Positions 1 to 6,621 of a stretch of DNA of 48,888 bases are shown one piece after another (positions within the stretch are counted from its first letter, which is position 1; each line of letters opens with the position of its first letter). This DNA comes from a bacterium. GTDB lineage: Bacteria; Patescibacteriota; UBA1384; JAGGWG01. Under the pieces are notes generated by a model. It searched no databases, was not told the origin of the DNA, and saw nothing but the letters and a program-made list of their open reading frames with translations. A program made the translations under genes and the position numbers. The stretch spans positions 1-48,888 of the forward strand of contig JAGGWG010000002.1 in NCBI GenBank assembly GCA_021157605.1. The letters run 5' to 3'.

Positions 1-313
1 TAATAGTGTCACGGTATTGCCAACTGTAATCATACCAAGAGGTTCCCAAAACCTTGCCTTTTTGAAGAGATAGAGGAATAGAGATATAGGGAAATGTATA
101 GGCAAAGAAAAGAACAAAAGAAAGAATTAATATGCCTAAGTTTAAAAAAGAAACATTGGAGAGAGAGTGATAGAGATTGTACCAAGAAAACCTTTGCTTT
201 AGAGTTTGGTGGAGATTATTAAGAAAGTGAAAGATTTGGGTTTCTTTAAAAGAAGTTTGTTCTTTATTTTGTTCTGACCAATCAAAATCTTTTGGAGTCT
301 TTAGCCGAGGCAT
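1..313 (-). CDS. Partial membrane protein, truncated by the window edge
   Basis: A reading frame starts at an ATG (311-313, minus strand) and stays open for about 104 codons to the left edge, so the C-terminus is missing. The first ~55 residues are polar and slightly basic, then comes one hydrophobic stretch at about residues 57-80 (rich in L, I, F, V), followed by polar sequence. This suggests a single-pass membrane protein with a cytoplasmic N-terminus. An extended -10 element lies 25 nt upstream and supports the start; there is no Shine-Dalgarno sequence. I do not recognise the family. It is separated from miaB by about 65 bp and runs in the same direction, but has its own promoter-like site. 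Confidence 0.6.
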   Translation of the reverse strand, partial: MPRLKTPKDFDWSEQNKEQTSFKETQIFHFLNNLHQTLKQRFSWYNLYHSLSNVSFLNLGILILSFVLFFAYTFPYISIPLSLQKGKVLGTSWYDYSWQYRDTI

Positions 314-338
314 AGGAAATAGTTCTTTACTTTAAGCC

Positions 339-347
339 ATTATAACA
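339..347 (-). promoter_or_regulatory. Extended -10 promoter for the left-edge gene
   Basis: The minus strand reads TGTTATAAT, a perfect -10 hexamer with the TG extension. It sits 25 nt before the ATG at 313, giving a predicted leader of about 18 nt. No convincing -35 is seen, which is acceptable for extended -10 promoters. Confidence 0.5.
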
Positions 348-379
348 CACCAATATTATGACAAAAAAACTTAATACTC

Positions 380-1555
380 TCAATTATTCTTACTGCCTCC
401 TTCAGCTACTTTCCAAGGGTTATCCAACCCTTGCCCTGTTTTATTGATCAAATTATCCAAAATCTCAAACCGCCTTTTTTTCTCTTTTAAAGACACATTA
501 TCATCTAAATCAGCCGCTGGAGTATTGGGACGGGGACTAAATTTGGCAATAAAAGCCTGATTAAACCTGCATTTTTTAACCAGATCAACGGTATTTTGAA
601 ATTGCTTCTCTGTTTCTTGAGGAAAACCAACAATAATATCAGTGGTTAAAATCACTTTTGGTATTTTTTGGCGAATCTTTTTTACTAACTCCAAATACCT
701 TTCTCTTGTATAGCCACGATTCATCTTTTTTAAAATCTCATTATCCCCTGACTGCACTGGCAAGTGGATCCATTTAACTACTTTATCTAATTTACCTATA
801 GCCTCAATCAGCTCCTCGCTCATATCTTTAGGATGAGAAGTAAGAAACTCAATTCTAAAATCACCCTCCAAATCATTAAAGTAGTTCAACAAAAGAACAA
901 AATCAGGTTTTTGGCCATAGTGTTTTTGCAAGAAAGTTCGAGCTTTTTTATCCAGACGATAGCTGTTCACATTCTGAGCTATAAAAACAATCCTCTTTGC
1001 CCCCTCCTTCAAGACTCTCATCACCTCTTTCTCTATTTCGCCAAAAGGCCGATATTTCTCCCTTCCCCGTGTATAAGGCACTACACAATAAGTACAAAAA
1101 TTATTACAACCTGTACCTATAGGTATATAAGCTCTATTTGATCTTCTTTGAGCCTTGATATTAAAAAAACCTTTTTTGGCTAGCTGTTTCCCTCTTTCAA
1201 AAGCAGGTTTATCAATAATCTGTTGGGAAAAAATAAAACTTAGCAGCTTTTCTGGTTTTAAAATAGGAAAAATCAGGTCAAATTTTGAAGAAAATTTAGC
1301 TTTGTCTGAACGAGTAATACAACCAGAAAGCAACAAAAGAGATTTCTTTTTTGACCAAACCCTAAGCTTCCCCCATATTCTGTCCACTGGCGCCTGCCTT
1401 ACTGAACAAAGCAAAACAATAATCAAATCAGCATCCTTATCACTCTCAACTTCTTCTAAACCTATTTTAGTTAACAAATACCGCAATCTTTCAGCATCAT
1501 TCTCATTCATCTGACAACCCAAAACAAAAAGAAAAAATTTAGCTTTTTTTGCCAT
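380..1555 (-). CDS. miaB: tRNA-2-methylthio-N6-isopentenyladenosine synthase MiaB-like, lacking TRAM domain
   Basis: Radical SAM methylthiotransferase that adds the 2-methylthio group to i6A37 of tRNAs reading UNN codons. The N-terminal domain has the three cluster cysteines C14 (in GCQMN, the MiaB signature), C50 and C79. The radical SAM motif is C150-x3-C154-x2-C157. The protein ends shortly after the radical SAM barrel (391 residues versus about 440), so the usual C-terminal TRAM RNA-binding domain is absent. The gene begins 5 nt after thrS stops, so the two form an operon with thrS first. MiaB rather than RimO or MtaB is favoured by GCQMN, but without the TRAM domain target specificity is less certain. 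Confidence 0.85.
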   Translation of the reverse strand: MAKKAKFFLFVLGCQMNENDAERLRYLLTKIGLEEVESDKDADLIIVLLCSVRQAPVDRIWGKLRVWSKKKSLLLLSGCITRSDKAKFSSKFDLIFPILKPEKLLSFIFSQQIIDKPAFERGKQLAKKGFFNIKAQRRSNRAYIPIGTGCNNFCTYCVVPYTRGREKYRPFGEIEKEVMRVLKEGAKRIVFIAQNVNSYRLDKKARTFLQKHYGQKPDFVLLLNYFNDLEGDFRIEFLTSHPKDMSEELIEAIGKLDKVVKWIHLPVQSGDNEILKKMNRGYTRERYLELVKKIRQKIPKVILTTDIIVGFPQETEKQFQNTVDLVKKCRFNQAFIAKFSPRPNTPAADLDDNVSLKEKKRRFEILDNLINKTGQGLDNPWKVAEGGSKNN

Positions 1556-1560
1556 AGCGA

Positions 1561-3300
1561 TTACAAGTTCAAGCTTTTGTTTGCAACCTTTTCTGCCAGA
1601 TAAGAACCAAAACTTTCTAGAGTCATATTTTTTATCTTTCCGCCTCTAATCCTCACTGGAAGCTTTGTTTTAAGACCTTTTTCTTTGTCGCCCAAAACCA
1701 ACACATAGGGAACCTTATCTTCTTCAGCTTTTTTAATCCTTTTGCTCACAGTTTCAGAAGAGGAATAAACTTTAACTCTAAAACCAGAAAGATGGTCAGC
1801 TACCTTTTTGGCTAAAGCAAGATGCTTTTCTGCCACTGGCACTAAAGCTATTTGTACAGGAGCCAGCCACAATGGAAAAGCTCCGGCATAATGCTCAATC
1901 AAGCCACCAATAAATCTCTCCATTGCACCTAAAACAGTGCGGTGGATCATCACCGGCCGTTCTTTTTTCCCTTTTTCGTTTATAAAGTAAAGATCAAACT
2001 TTTCCGGAAAATTAAAATCAACCTGAATTGTCGGTCCCTGCCATGCCCTCCCCAAAGAATCTAAAAGCTTTATATCAATTGAAGGGCCATAAAACTTTGC
2101 CTCTCCCTCGCCTTCATGAAAATCAACCTTCTCCTTTTTAAGAATCTCTCTCAAGGCCCTTTCTGCTTTTTGCCAAACCTCTTCTGAACCAATATAATCC
2201 TTTTTATTCTCTTTATCACGAACTGCTAACTCTATCTCAAGCTTTTTAAAACCAAAAACCTTTAACATCTTTTTGGCTAAATTGAAAACTTTGGCAATTT
2301 CCTCTTCAAGCTGATCCTGACGGCAAAAAATATGGGCGTCATCCTGAGTAAAACCCCTAACTCGCAAAAGTCCTAAAAGCACCCCCTTTTTTTCATAACG
2401 ATAAACTGTGCCTAACTCAGCATATTTAATTGGCAAATCACGATAACTTCTTTGTTCAGACTTATAAATCTGTACATGAAAAGGGCAGTTCATTGGCTTT
2501 AAAAGATAAGTTTCGTCTGGCATCTCAATAGGGCTGTACATCATTTCTCGATAGTGCTGAAAATGACCTGATTTCTTCCATAACCCCACACGGCCGATGT
2601 GGGGGGTATAAACAAGCTGATAACCCTCTTTTTTGTGTACGTCTTTCCAGAAATTTTCGACCTCTTCTCTGATAACTGCACCTTGAGGGTGCCATAAAAC
2701 TAAACCAGAACCAATTTCTTTTGGATAGATTCCAAAAAGATCCAATTTTTTACCCAAAACCTTGTGGTCCCGCTTTTTTATCTCCTTAAGTTTTTGCAAA
2801 TAAGCCTCAAGTTCTTCTTTGGAGTCAAAATAAGTACCATAAACCCTCACCAGCATCGGGTTAGTCTCCTTGCCCCGCCAATAAGCTCCAGCTAAGTTCA
2901 GCAGTTTAAAGCCTTGGGCATTCAGTTCTTGAGAAGAGTTAATGTGCGGACCTTCACAAAGATCAACAAAATCACCTGAATAATAAACAGATATCTTCTT
3001 ATTTCTTTTAGCCAAATCTTTAATTAGCTCCAGCTTAAAAGGCTCGTTTTGAAAAACTTTTTGAGCTTCTTTGGGCGATAACTCTTTACGCCTAAATTCT
3101 ACCCCGGAGAGAATAATCTTTTTAGCCTCTTTTTCAAGACGCGGCAAATCGTCTTCTTTAATTTCTACATTAGAAAAATCGTAGTAAAAACCATTATCAA
3201 TAGCTGGACCAATCCCCAACTTTGCTTGGGGAAAAAGCCTCTTTACTGCCATAGCTAAAATATGAGAGGCAGAATGACGTTTTTTCTTTAAACTCTCCAT
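1561..3300 (-). CDS. thrS: Threonyl-tRNA synthetase, without TGS domain
   Basis: Class II synthetase that charges tRNA-Thr. It begins directly with the second additional (editing) domain: HSASH near residue 9 and a later CEGPH motif, which are the metal and editing residues. The catalytic core follows with the zinc ligands Cys in MNCPFH, His in DDAHIF and His in MIHRTVLG, motif 2 (YRYE, then RVRGFTQDDAH) and motif 3 (GAMERFIGGLIEHYAG). The C-terminal ~100 residues are the anticodon-binding domain. At 579 residues it lacks the ~60-residue N-terminal TGS domain of standard ThrRS. ATG 3300 is supported by a TTGATT/TAAACT promoter ending 9 nt upstream. First gene of the thrS-miaB operon. Confidence 0.97.
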   Translation of the reverse strand: MESLKKKRHSASHILAMAVKRLFPQAKLGIGPAIDNGFYYDFSNVEIKEDDLPRLEKEAKKIILSGVEFRRKELSPKEAQKVFQNEPFKLELIKDLAKRNKKISVYYSGDFVDLCEGPHINSSQELNAQGFKLLNLAGAYWRGKETNPMLVRVYGTYFDSKEELEAYLQKLKEIKKRDHKVLGKKLDLFGIYPKEIGSGLVLWHPQGAVIREEVENFWKDVHKKEGYQLVYTPHIGRVGLWKKSGHFQHYREMMYSPIEMPDETYLLKPMNCPFHVQIYKSEQRSYRDLPIKYAELGTVYRYEKKGVLLGLLRVRGFTQDDAHIFCRQDQLEEEIAKVFNLAKKMLKVFGFKKLEIELAVRDKENKKDYIGSEEVWQKAERALREILKKEKVDFHEGEGEAKFYGPSIDIKLLDSLGRAWQGPTIQVDFNFPEKFDLYFINEKGKKERPVMIHRTVLGAMERFIGGLIEHYAGAFPLWLAPVQIALVPVAEKHLALAKKVADHLSGFRVKVYSSSETVSKRIKKAEEDKVPYVLVLGDKEKGLKTKLPVRIRGGKIKNMTLESFGSYLAEKVANKSLNL

Positions 3301-3309
3301 AACCCTTAC

Positions 3310-3338
3310 AGTTTATGCCAAAAAAACCAGATAATCAA
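3310..3338 (-). promoter_or_regulatory. thrS promoter, near-leaderless
   Basis: Minus strand TTGATT (3333-3338), 17-bp spacer, TAAACT (3310-3315), then 9 nt to the thrS ATG. Predicted transcription starts 2-3 nt before the start codon. Confidence 0.5.
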
Positions 3339-3343
3339 ATAAA

Positions 3344-3380
3344 CCCCCTGAGCAAAAGGGAATTTTCCCAACTCAGGGGG
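3344..3380 (-). terminator. Hairpin downstream of the DUF5667-like gene
   Basis: Perfect 9-bp inverted repeat CCCCCTGAG (3344-3352) / CTCAGGGGG (3372-3380) with a second small palindrome in the loop. On the minus strand it follows the gene ending at 3400 and precedes the thrS promoter. The tail is only moderately T-rich (TTTATTTG), so it could also be a regulatory hairpin. Confidence 0.5.
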
Positions 3381-3399
3381 ATGCTATACAGCTTAATTT

Positions 3400-3861
3400 T
3401 TATTTTAAAACCTGCCTTACTTCTTTTATCAAGGAGATGGTATTATCTGCTTGTTGAAGGTCTCCTCTCTTCTCCGTTAAAAAAACTAATTCTTGAGCCA
3501 AAATCTCCTGCCATTCAACCCTCTTCTCTGCAAAAACTTTATCTTTTTTAGCCCCAGAAACCACTTTTTTTACTCTTGAAAGCAGGTTTTGAGCTCGCAA
3601 AATGGAAACCAAAGCCTTATCCGAATCTTTATTTAAAACTTCGTTTATTTCACTCATCTTTTCTGAAGAGAGCTGAATTAACTTATCTACCTTTTGCACA
3701 GAAGAAAAAGTAAAAAACAAAACTATCTCCTCTTTACCGGTCTCTAAAAAATACCAAGGGGACAAAGGGGTTAACCCTGCTGGCTTAAAATCAAAAGCCA
3801 ACACCAAAGAAGGAAAGAGGAAAAAACCTGCTAAAACCAAAAGGCCTAAAATACGACGCAT
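3400..3861 (-). CDS. Secreted or membrane-anchored protein, DUF5667-like
   Basis: 153 residues from the ATG at 3861. The N-terminus is a clear signal sequence (two arginines, ~18 hydrophobic residues, then LA). The mature part begins with a GLTPLSPWYFLETGKE segment, followed by amphipathic helices with many K/E residues. This resembles the DUF5667 family, whose members start with a similar PxSPxY...K segment after a signal peptide; function unknown. A longer frame exists up to 3981 but would overlap the divergent udk promoter and start, so I use the internal start. It is probably a monocistronic gene ended by the hairpin at 3344-3380. Confidence 0.6.
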   Translation of the reverse strand: MRRILGLLVLAGFFLFPSLVLAFDFKPAGLTPLSPWYFLETGKEEIVLFFTFSSVQKVDKLIQLSSEKMSEINEVLNKDSDKALVSILRAQNLLSRVKKVVSGAKKDKVFAEKRVEWQEILAQELVFLTEKRGDLQQADNTISLIKEVRQVLK

Positions 3862-3913
3862 TAATTTTATGTTGCAGTGAAAAAGGTATTCAATCAAGTG
3901 GATAAACCCACTA

Positions 3914-3922
3914 TGATATAAT
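3914..3922 (+). promoter_or_regulatory. Extended -10 promoter of udk, leaderless
   Basis: TGATATAAT, a perfect -10 with TG extension, ends 6 nt before the udk ATG (3929). The predicted transcription start therefore falls at or next to the start codon, and there is no room for a Shine-Dalgarno sequence. Confidence 0.6.
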
Positions 3923-3928
3923 AGACCA

Positions 3929-4564
3929 ATGAAAAACAAAATCTTTACTATTGGTATTACCGGAGGAACAGCCGCAGGCAAAACCCAAACTATAGAACGG
4001 CTGAAAGAAATATTTGGACCAAAAATTACTGTTATCTCTCAAGATAACTACTATTTAGACGCCCAACATTTGGGTGAAGAAAGATGGCAAAGAGCCAATT
4101 TTGATACACCAAAAGCTATTGATACTCATCTATTCATAAAACACCTCAAAAAACTTAAAAAAGGCGAGGAAGTAGAGATACCAATTTATGACTTTAAAAC
4201 CCATTCCCGCAAAAAACAAACCCTAAAATTAAACTCCAACCCTGTAATAATTGTAGAGGGAATTTTTGTGCTAACAATAAAATCTGTACGTCAGCTTTTA
4301 GACTTAAAGATATTCTTAGATGCTGACAGAGATATAAGGTTAGCCCGCCGGCTTCTCAGGGATATATACCGACGGGGTTTAACTATTAAAGAGTTAGCGC
4401 AAAACCTACAGTGGTATCTAGAAGTAGTAAAACCCCAACAGGAAAAATGGGTTCTGCCTTCTAAAAAATACGCCAATCTTGTCCTTGACACTAATGAAGG
4501 CACCAGATTAGCAGTAAAAAGAATCTCTGAAATTATTTCCAAAAAACTTAAAGCTTTGACTTGA
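3929..4564 (+). CDS. udk: Uridine kinase (uridine/cytidine kinase family)
   Basis: Phosphorylates uridine (and often cytidine) to the monophosphate with ATP or GTP in pyrimidine salvage, in the cytosol. The P-loop is GGTAAGKT at residues 12-19; the substrate-side motif ISQDNYY follows at about residue 37; a YDFKTHSR segment lies near residue 89 (compare YDFxxHxR of the family); the EGIFVL strand and the Arg-rich lid (RLLRDIYRRG) follow. Length 211 residues, normal for Udk. The gene stands alone, divergent from the DUF5667-like gene, with an extended -10 placed 6 nt before the ATG. Stops with TGA, showing standard code use. A related P-loop kinase such as phosphoribulokinase-like is the only real alternative. 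Confidence 0.88.
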   Translation: MKNKIFTIGITGGTAAGKTQTIERLKEIFGPKITVISQDNYYLDAQHLGEERWQRANFDTPKAIDTHLFIKHLKKLKKGEEVEIPIYDFKTHSRKKQTLKLNSNPVIIVEGIFVLTIKSVRQLLDLKIFLDADRDIRLARRLLRDIYRRGLTIKELAQNLQWYLEVVKPQQEKWVLPSKKYANLVLDTNEGTRLAVKRISEIISKKLKALT

Positions 4565-4584
4565 TTTGACAAACTTGTTAAAAT
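4556..4584 (+). promoter_or_regulatory. Promoter of the zinc-ribbon gene, leaderless
   Basis: TTGACT (4556-4561), 17-bp spacer, TAAAAT (4579-4584) with a TG extension at 4576-4577, then exactly 7 nt to the ATG at 4592. The -35 overlaps the last codons of udk. Confidence 0.65.
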
Positions 4585-4591
4585 ATAGGTG

Positions 4592-4939
4592 ATGGATTCA
4601 AAACTACTCCAACAATTAATCAAAAGCATTCAGGCTAAAGTCCGCTGTCCTGTTTGCAGTATGCACTACCCAGAAGAAGCTATTAAGTTTCGAGGGAACA
4701 TCAATAACTTTTTCCTTTTTCAATTAACTTGTCCCCATTGCCAAAGTAATGTTTTTGCCTCGGTAATGGTTAATGAAAGAGGTATACCTCCAAAAGCTGA
4801 TATCTTTTTAGAAACTACTCCTTCTATAAAACCTCCATTGTTTGAACAGCGTAAAAAGCCAATTAAAGCCGATGAGGTAATAGAGTTTGCCCGTTTTATT
4901 GAAAAGCAAAATACCCCTCTTTCAGATTGGTTAAAATAA
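4592..4939 (+). CDS. Zinc-ribbon protein of unknown function
   Basis: 115 residues. Two CxxC pairs, CPVC near residue 18 and CPHC near residue 49, form a probable zinc ribbon. Between them is a short hydrophobic strand region, and the C-terminus contains a KADEVIEFARFIE helix. I do not recognise a named family. A GTG one codon upstream (4589) is possible, but the ATG at 4592 lies 7 nt after a well-formed -10, which fits the leaderless pattern of this window. It sits between udk and rplY as a single-gene unit. Metal binding is inferred from the cysteines; a nucleic acid or ribosome-related role would be a guess. Confidence 0.7.
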   Translation: MDSKLLQQLIKSIQAKVRCPVCSMHYPEEAIKFRGNINNFFLFQLTCPHCQSNVFASVMVNERGIPPKADIFLETTPSIKPPLFEQRKKPIKADEVIEFARFIEKQNTPLSDWLK

Positions 4940-4997
4940 CTCTTGATTACAAACATAAAGTGTGTTAAGTTGGCTGGTGTTGTTTTTAAGATAAATT

Positions 4998-5717
4998 ATG
5001 AATAAAACACAAGCTAAAATTTCTCTTTTAGCCCAAAAAAGAGACAAAAAAGAAAAACCAAAAAATATACGCCAAAAAGGGCTAATACCGGCTGTTATTT
5101 ATGGCCCCCAAACAAAACCTATTTCTCTTTTTGTCAAGGCTAAAGAAGCGGAAAAAGCCGTTGAGGTTGGAACCTCGCACTTAATTGATTTAGAAATAAA
5201 CGGCACAAAGAAAAAAGTACTTATTTACGATATTCAGTTTGACCCTATAACTGACAAAATTATTCACTTGGATTTTTATGCGGTGCGAATGGACCAGCCT
5301 ATTAAAACAGAAATACCTTTAGATTTTAAAGGCAAACCTCCTGCAGTTAAAAACAAAGGTGGGGTTTTGCTTACAGAAAAAGATTCTGTAGAAGTAGAAT
5401 GCTTGCCTAAAGATCTGGTCGATGAAATCAAAGTAGATTTGACTGTTTTAAAAGATCTCCACGATACTATTAAAGTAGGCGACCTAAAAACACCTAAAGG
5501 CATTGAGATAACTGAAGACAAAGAGGTAGTAATAGCTACCATTCAGCCTCCTCGATCAGAAGAAGAATTGGCTGAACTGGAAGAAGCTCCTGTTGAAGAT
5601 GTGGAAGCAGTTGAGGTTGAAAAGGGCAAAGAAGAGGAAGAGGAGGAAGAAAAAGCTGAAGAAACAAAAGAGGAAGAAGAACAAAAAGAACCTCAACCAG
5701 AAGAAAAAACCTCCTAA
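4998..5717 (+). CDS. rplY: 50S ribosomal protein bL25, Ctc type
   Basis: Binds 5S rRNA in the large subunit. The N-terminal ~95 residues are the L25 domain (RQKGLIPAVIYGP near residue 27, then SHLIDLEINGTKK and HLDFYAVRMDQPI), followed by the TL5/Ctc C-terminal beta-domain (residues ~100-185). The last ~45 residues are a highly acidic Glu-rich tail, longer than in most homologues. Total 239 residues. No Shine-Dalgarno is seen; a possible -10 (TAAGAT, 4987-4992) lies 5 nt before the ATG and another (TAAGTT, 4966-4971) lies with TTGATT at 4943-4948. A short hairpin with a T-run follows the stop. Confidence 0.92.
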   Translation: MNKTQAKISLLAQKRDKKEKPKNIRQKGLIPAVIYGPQTKPISLFVKAKEAEKAVEVGTSHLIDLEINGTKKKVLIYDIQFDPITDKIIHLDFYAVRMDQPIKTEIPLDFKGKPPAVKNKGGVLLTEKDSVEVECLPKDLVDEIKVDLTVLKDLHDTIKVGDLKTPKGIEITEDKEVVIATIQPPRSEEELAELEEAPVEDVEAVEVEKGKEEEEEEEKAEETKEEEEQKEPQPEEKTS

Positions 5718-5737
5718 ACCTTGTTTTTAGGTTTTTT
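5716..5737 (+). terminator. Weak intrinsic terminator after rplY
   Basis: AAACCT (5716-5721), 7-nt loop, AGGTTT (5729-5734) running into six T. It overlaps the rplY stop codon and lies just before the tmRNA promoter. Confidence 0.5.
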
Positions 5738-5748
5738 AGTGCTATAAT
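5721..5748 (+). promoter_or_regulatory. tmRNA promoter
   Basis: TTGTTT (5721-5726), 16-bp spacer, TATAAT (5743-5748) with TG extension at 5740-5741. The -10 ends 12 nt before the mature 5' end, leaving a short 5' leader for processing. Confidence 0.6.
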
Positions 5749-5760
5749 AGAGCAAGAAAA

Positions 5761-6104
5761 GGGGCTGAAAGGCATTGATGCTTTTGCAGTTTCCTTCAAA
5801 ATGCAGGCAAGCAGTTGCTGGACTGCTTTGAACAAAACCAGTAATTCAAGTGCCAAAGAACCGGCACTCGCTCTTGCTTAATACAAGAGCACCCCTCAGC
5901 TTGAGCCGAGAAAGCTGAAGCGGGTTCAAAAACTCGGCTTAAAAGCTTGTCTTGCTCCAGATAAGCTTGGATTCTAAAAAGGAGCTTATTTCTGCTTTTT
6001 TTGCCTAGTTTAAAGAGCAGAAAGAATTTTCAAACTAGGCTAAGCCTGTAGATTCTTGGGGAAACCAAGAGCAGACGAGGGTTCAAATCCCTCCAGCTCC
6101 ACCA
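5761..6104 (+). ncRNA. ssrA: Transfer-messenger RNA (tmRNA)
   Basis: Rescues stalled ribosomes with SmpB (encoded at 18177). The 5' end GGGGCTGAAAGGCATTGATG and the 3' end with the T-arm GGGTTCAAATCCC and encoded ACCA pair as a tRNA-like acceptor (GGGGCTG/CAGCTCC). Pseudoknot 1 can be drawn: GCAGT (5811-5815)/ACTGC (5822-5826) with loop CTGG (5818-5821) pairing CCAG (5838-5841). Ten nt later is the resume codon GCC (5852), opening a tag frame that reads A-K-E-P-A-L-A-L-A and stops with TAA at 5879-5881. The stop codon sits in the loop of a 7-bp helix (GCTCTTG/CAAGAGC), as usual for helix 5. One-piece form, 344 nt. Confidence 0.95.
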
Positions 6105-6130
6105 GAGTTTATTTGCCGCCTGACGGCGGC

Positions 6131-6220
6131 AGGCAAAGCCCGCAAAAATTGAAACATTTTTGAATGGGCGCGCGCAAAAATCTTTTTCAATTAAGGAAAC
6201 AATTTTTGCGGGCTTTGCCT
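6131..6220. repeat. Inverted-repeat unit 1 (21-bp arms, 48-nt loop)
   Basis: Perfect 21-bp arms at 6131-6151 and 6200-6220 around a 48-nt loop. The loop (6152-6199) closely matches, in reverse orientation, the loop of unit 2 at 6332-6420. It begins 26 bp after the tmRNA. Confidence 0.8.
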
Positions 6221-6331
6221 CTTTGCTGACGCAAAGACGAGCCGCTTCTCACCCCCAGTCCGCCTTCGGCGGACAGAGCAGGCGGGCTGGGGGCGGGAAA
6301 GCGTTTCCGCAATTCCTCTGGCAAGAGGAAG
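6221..6331. repeat. GC-rich nested hairpins between the two units
   Basis: Contains CTTTG/CAAAG (6221-6236), CCCCCAG (6252-6258) pairing CTGGGGG (6287-6293) around an inner GTCCGCC/GGCGGAC hairpin, GGAAA/TTTCC near 6296-6308 and CCTCT/AGAGG near 6315-6328. No convincing coding frame. Confidence 0.6.
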
Positions 6332-6420
6332 GCAAAACAGAAAAATTTTCTTTTCCTTAATTGAAAAAAATTTTGGGGGCGCGCGATTAAAAAAATGTAG
6401 AGAAAATTTTTCCGTTTTGC
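6332..6420. repeat. Inverted-repeat unit 2 (20-bp arms, 49-nt loop)
   Basis: Arms at 6332-6351 and 6401-6420 are complementary with one mismatch. The loop, read on the minus strand, shares CAATTAAGGAAA and flanking sequence with the loop of unit 1, so the two units are inverted copies of one element whose arm sequences differ but remain self-complementary. Confidence 0.75.
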
Positions 6421-6621
6421 TTGCCGCCGTAGCGAAGCGGAGGCGGGCGGAAACGCTGGGCGGGATTCAATCCGCAAAATCCTCTGGATTTTGCTCAAAA
6501 AAGGTTCGGATTTCGTCCAATAAACACCACCATATTGAATTTGAGGATTGTTCCGCCTCGCCCTCGCTTTCGCCGCCGCCGAATTTCGTGCCAGCGAAGT
6601 TGGCGCGCCGTCTAGAAAATT
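6421..6621. other. GC-rich intergenic remainder
   Basis: About 200 bp with GC-rich patches (GCCGCC, GGCGGGCGG, GCCGCCGCCG) alternating with AT-rich sequence; a weak hairpin (CCGT...ACGG, 6609-6629) overlaps the end of the next gene. I see no gene here; short open frames in this stretch have low-complexity, unprotein-like translations. Confidence 0.4.

Noticed and set aside
3344-3400. T-box or ribosomal-type attenuator in front of thrS
   Set aside because: The hairpin lies upstream of a good thrS promoter and after the stop of the previous gene; no T-box consensus sequence is present, so it is better explained as a terminator.
5536-5856. Reading frames opposite rplY, dnaX, rny and other genes
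   Set aside because: They are shadows of real genes: leucine-, serine- or phenylalanine-rich translations of Glu/Lys-rich coding strands, with no promoter, leader or motif support.
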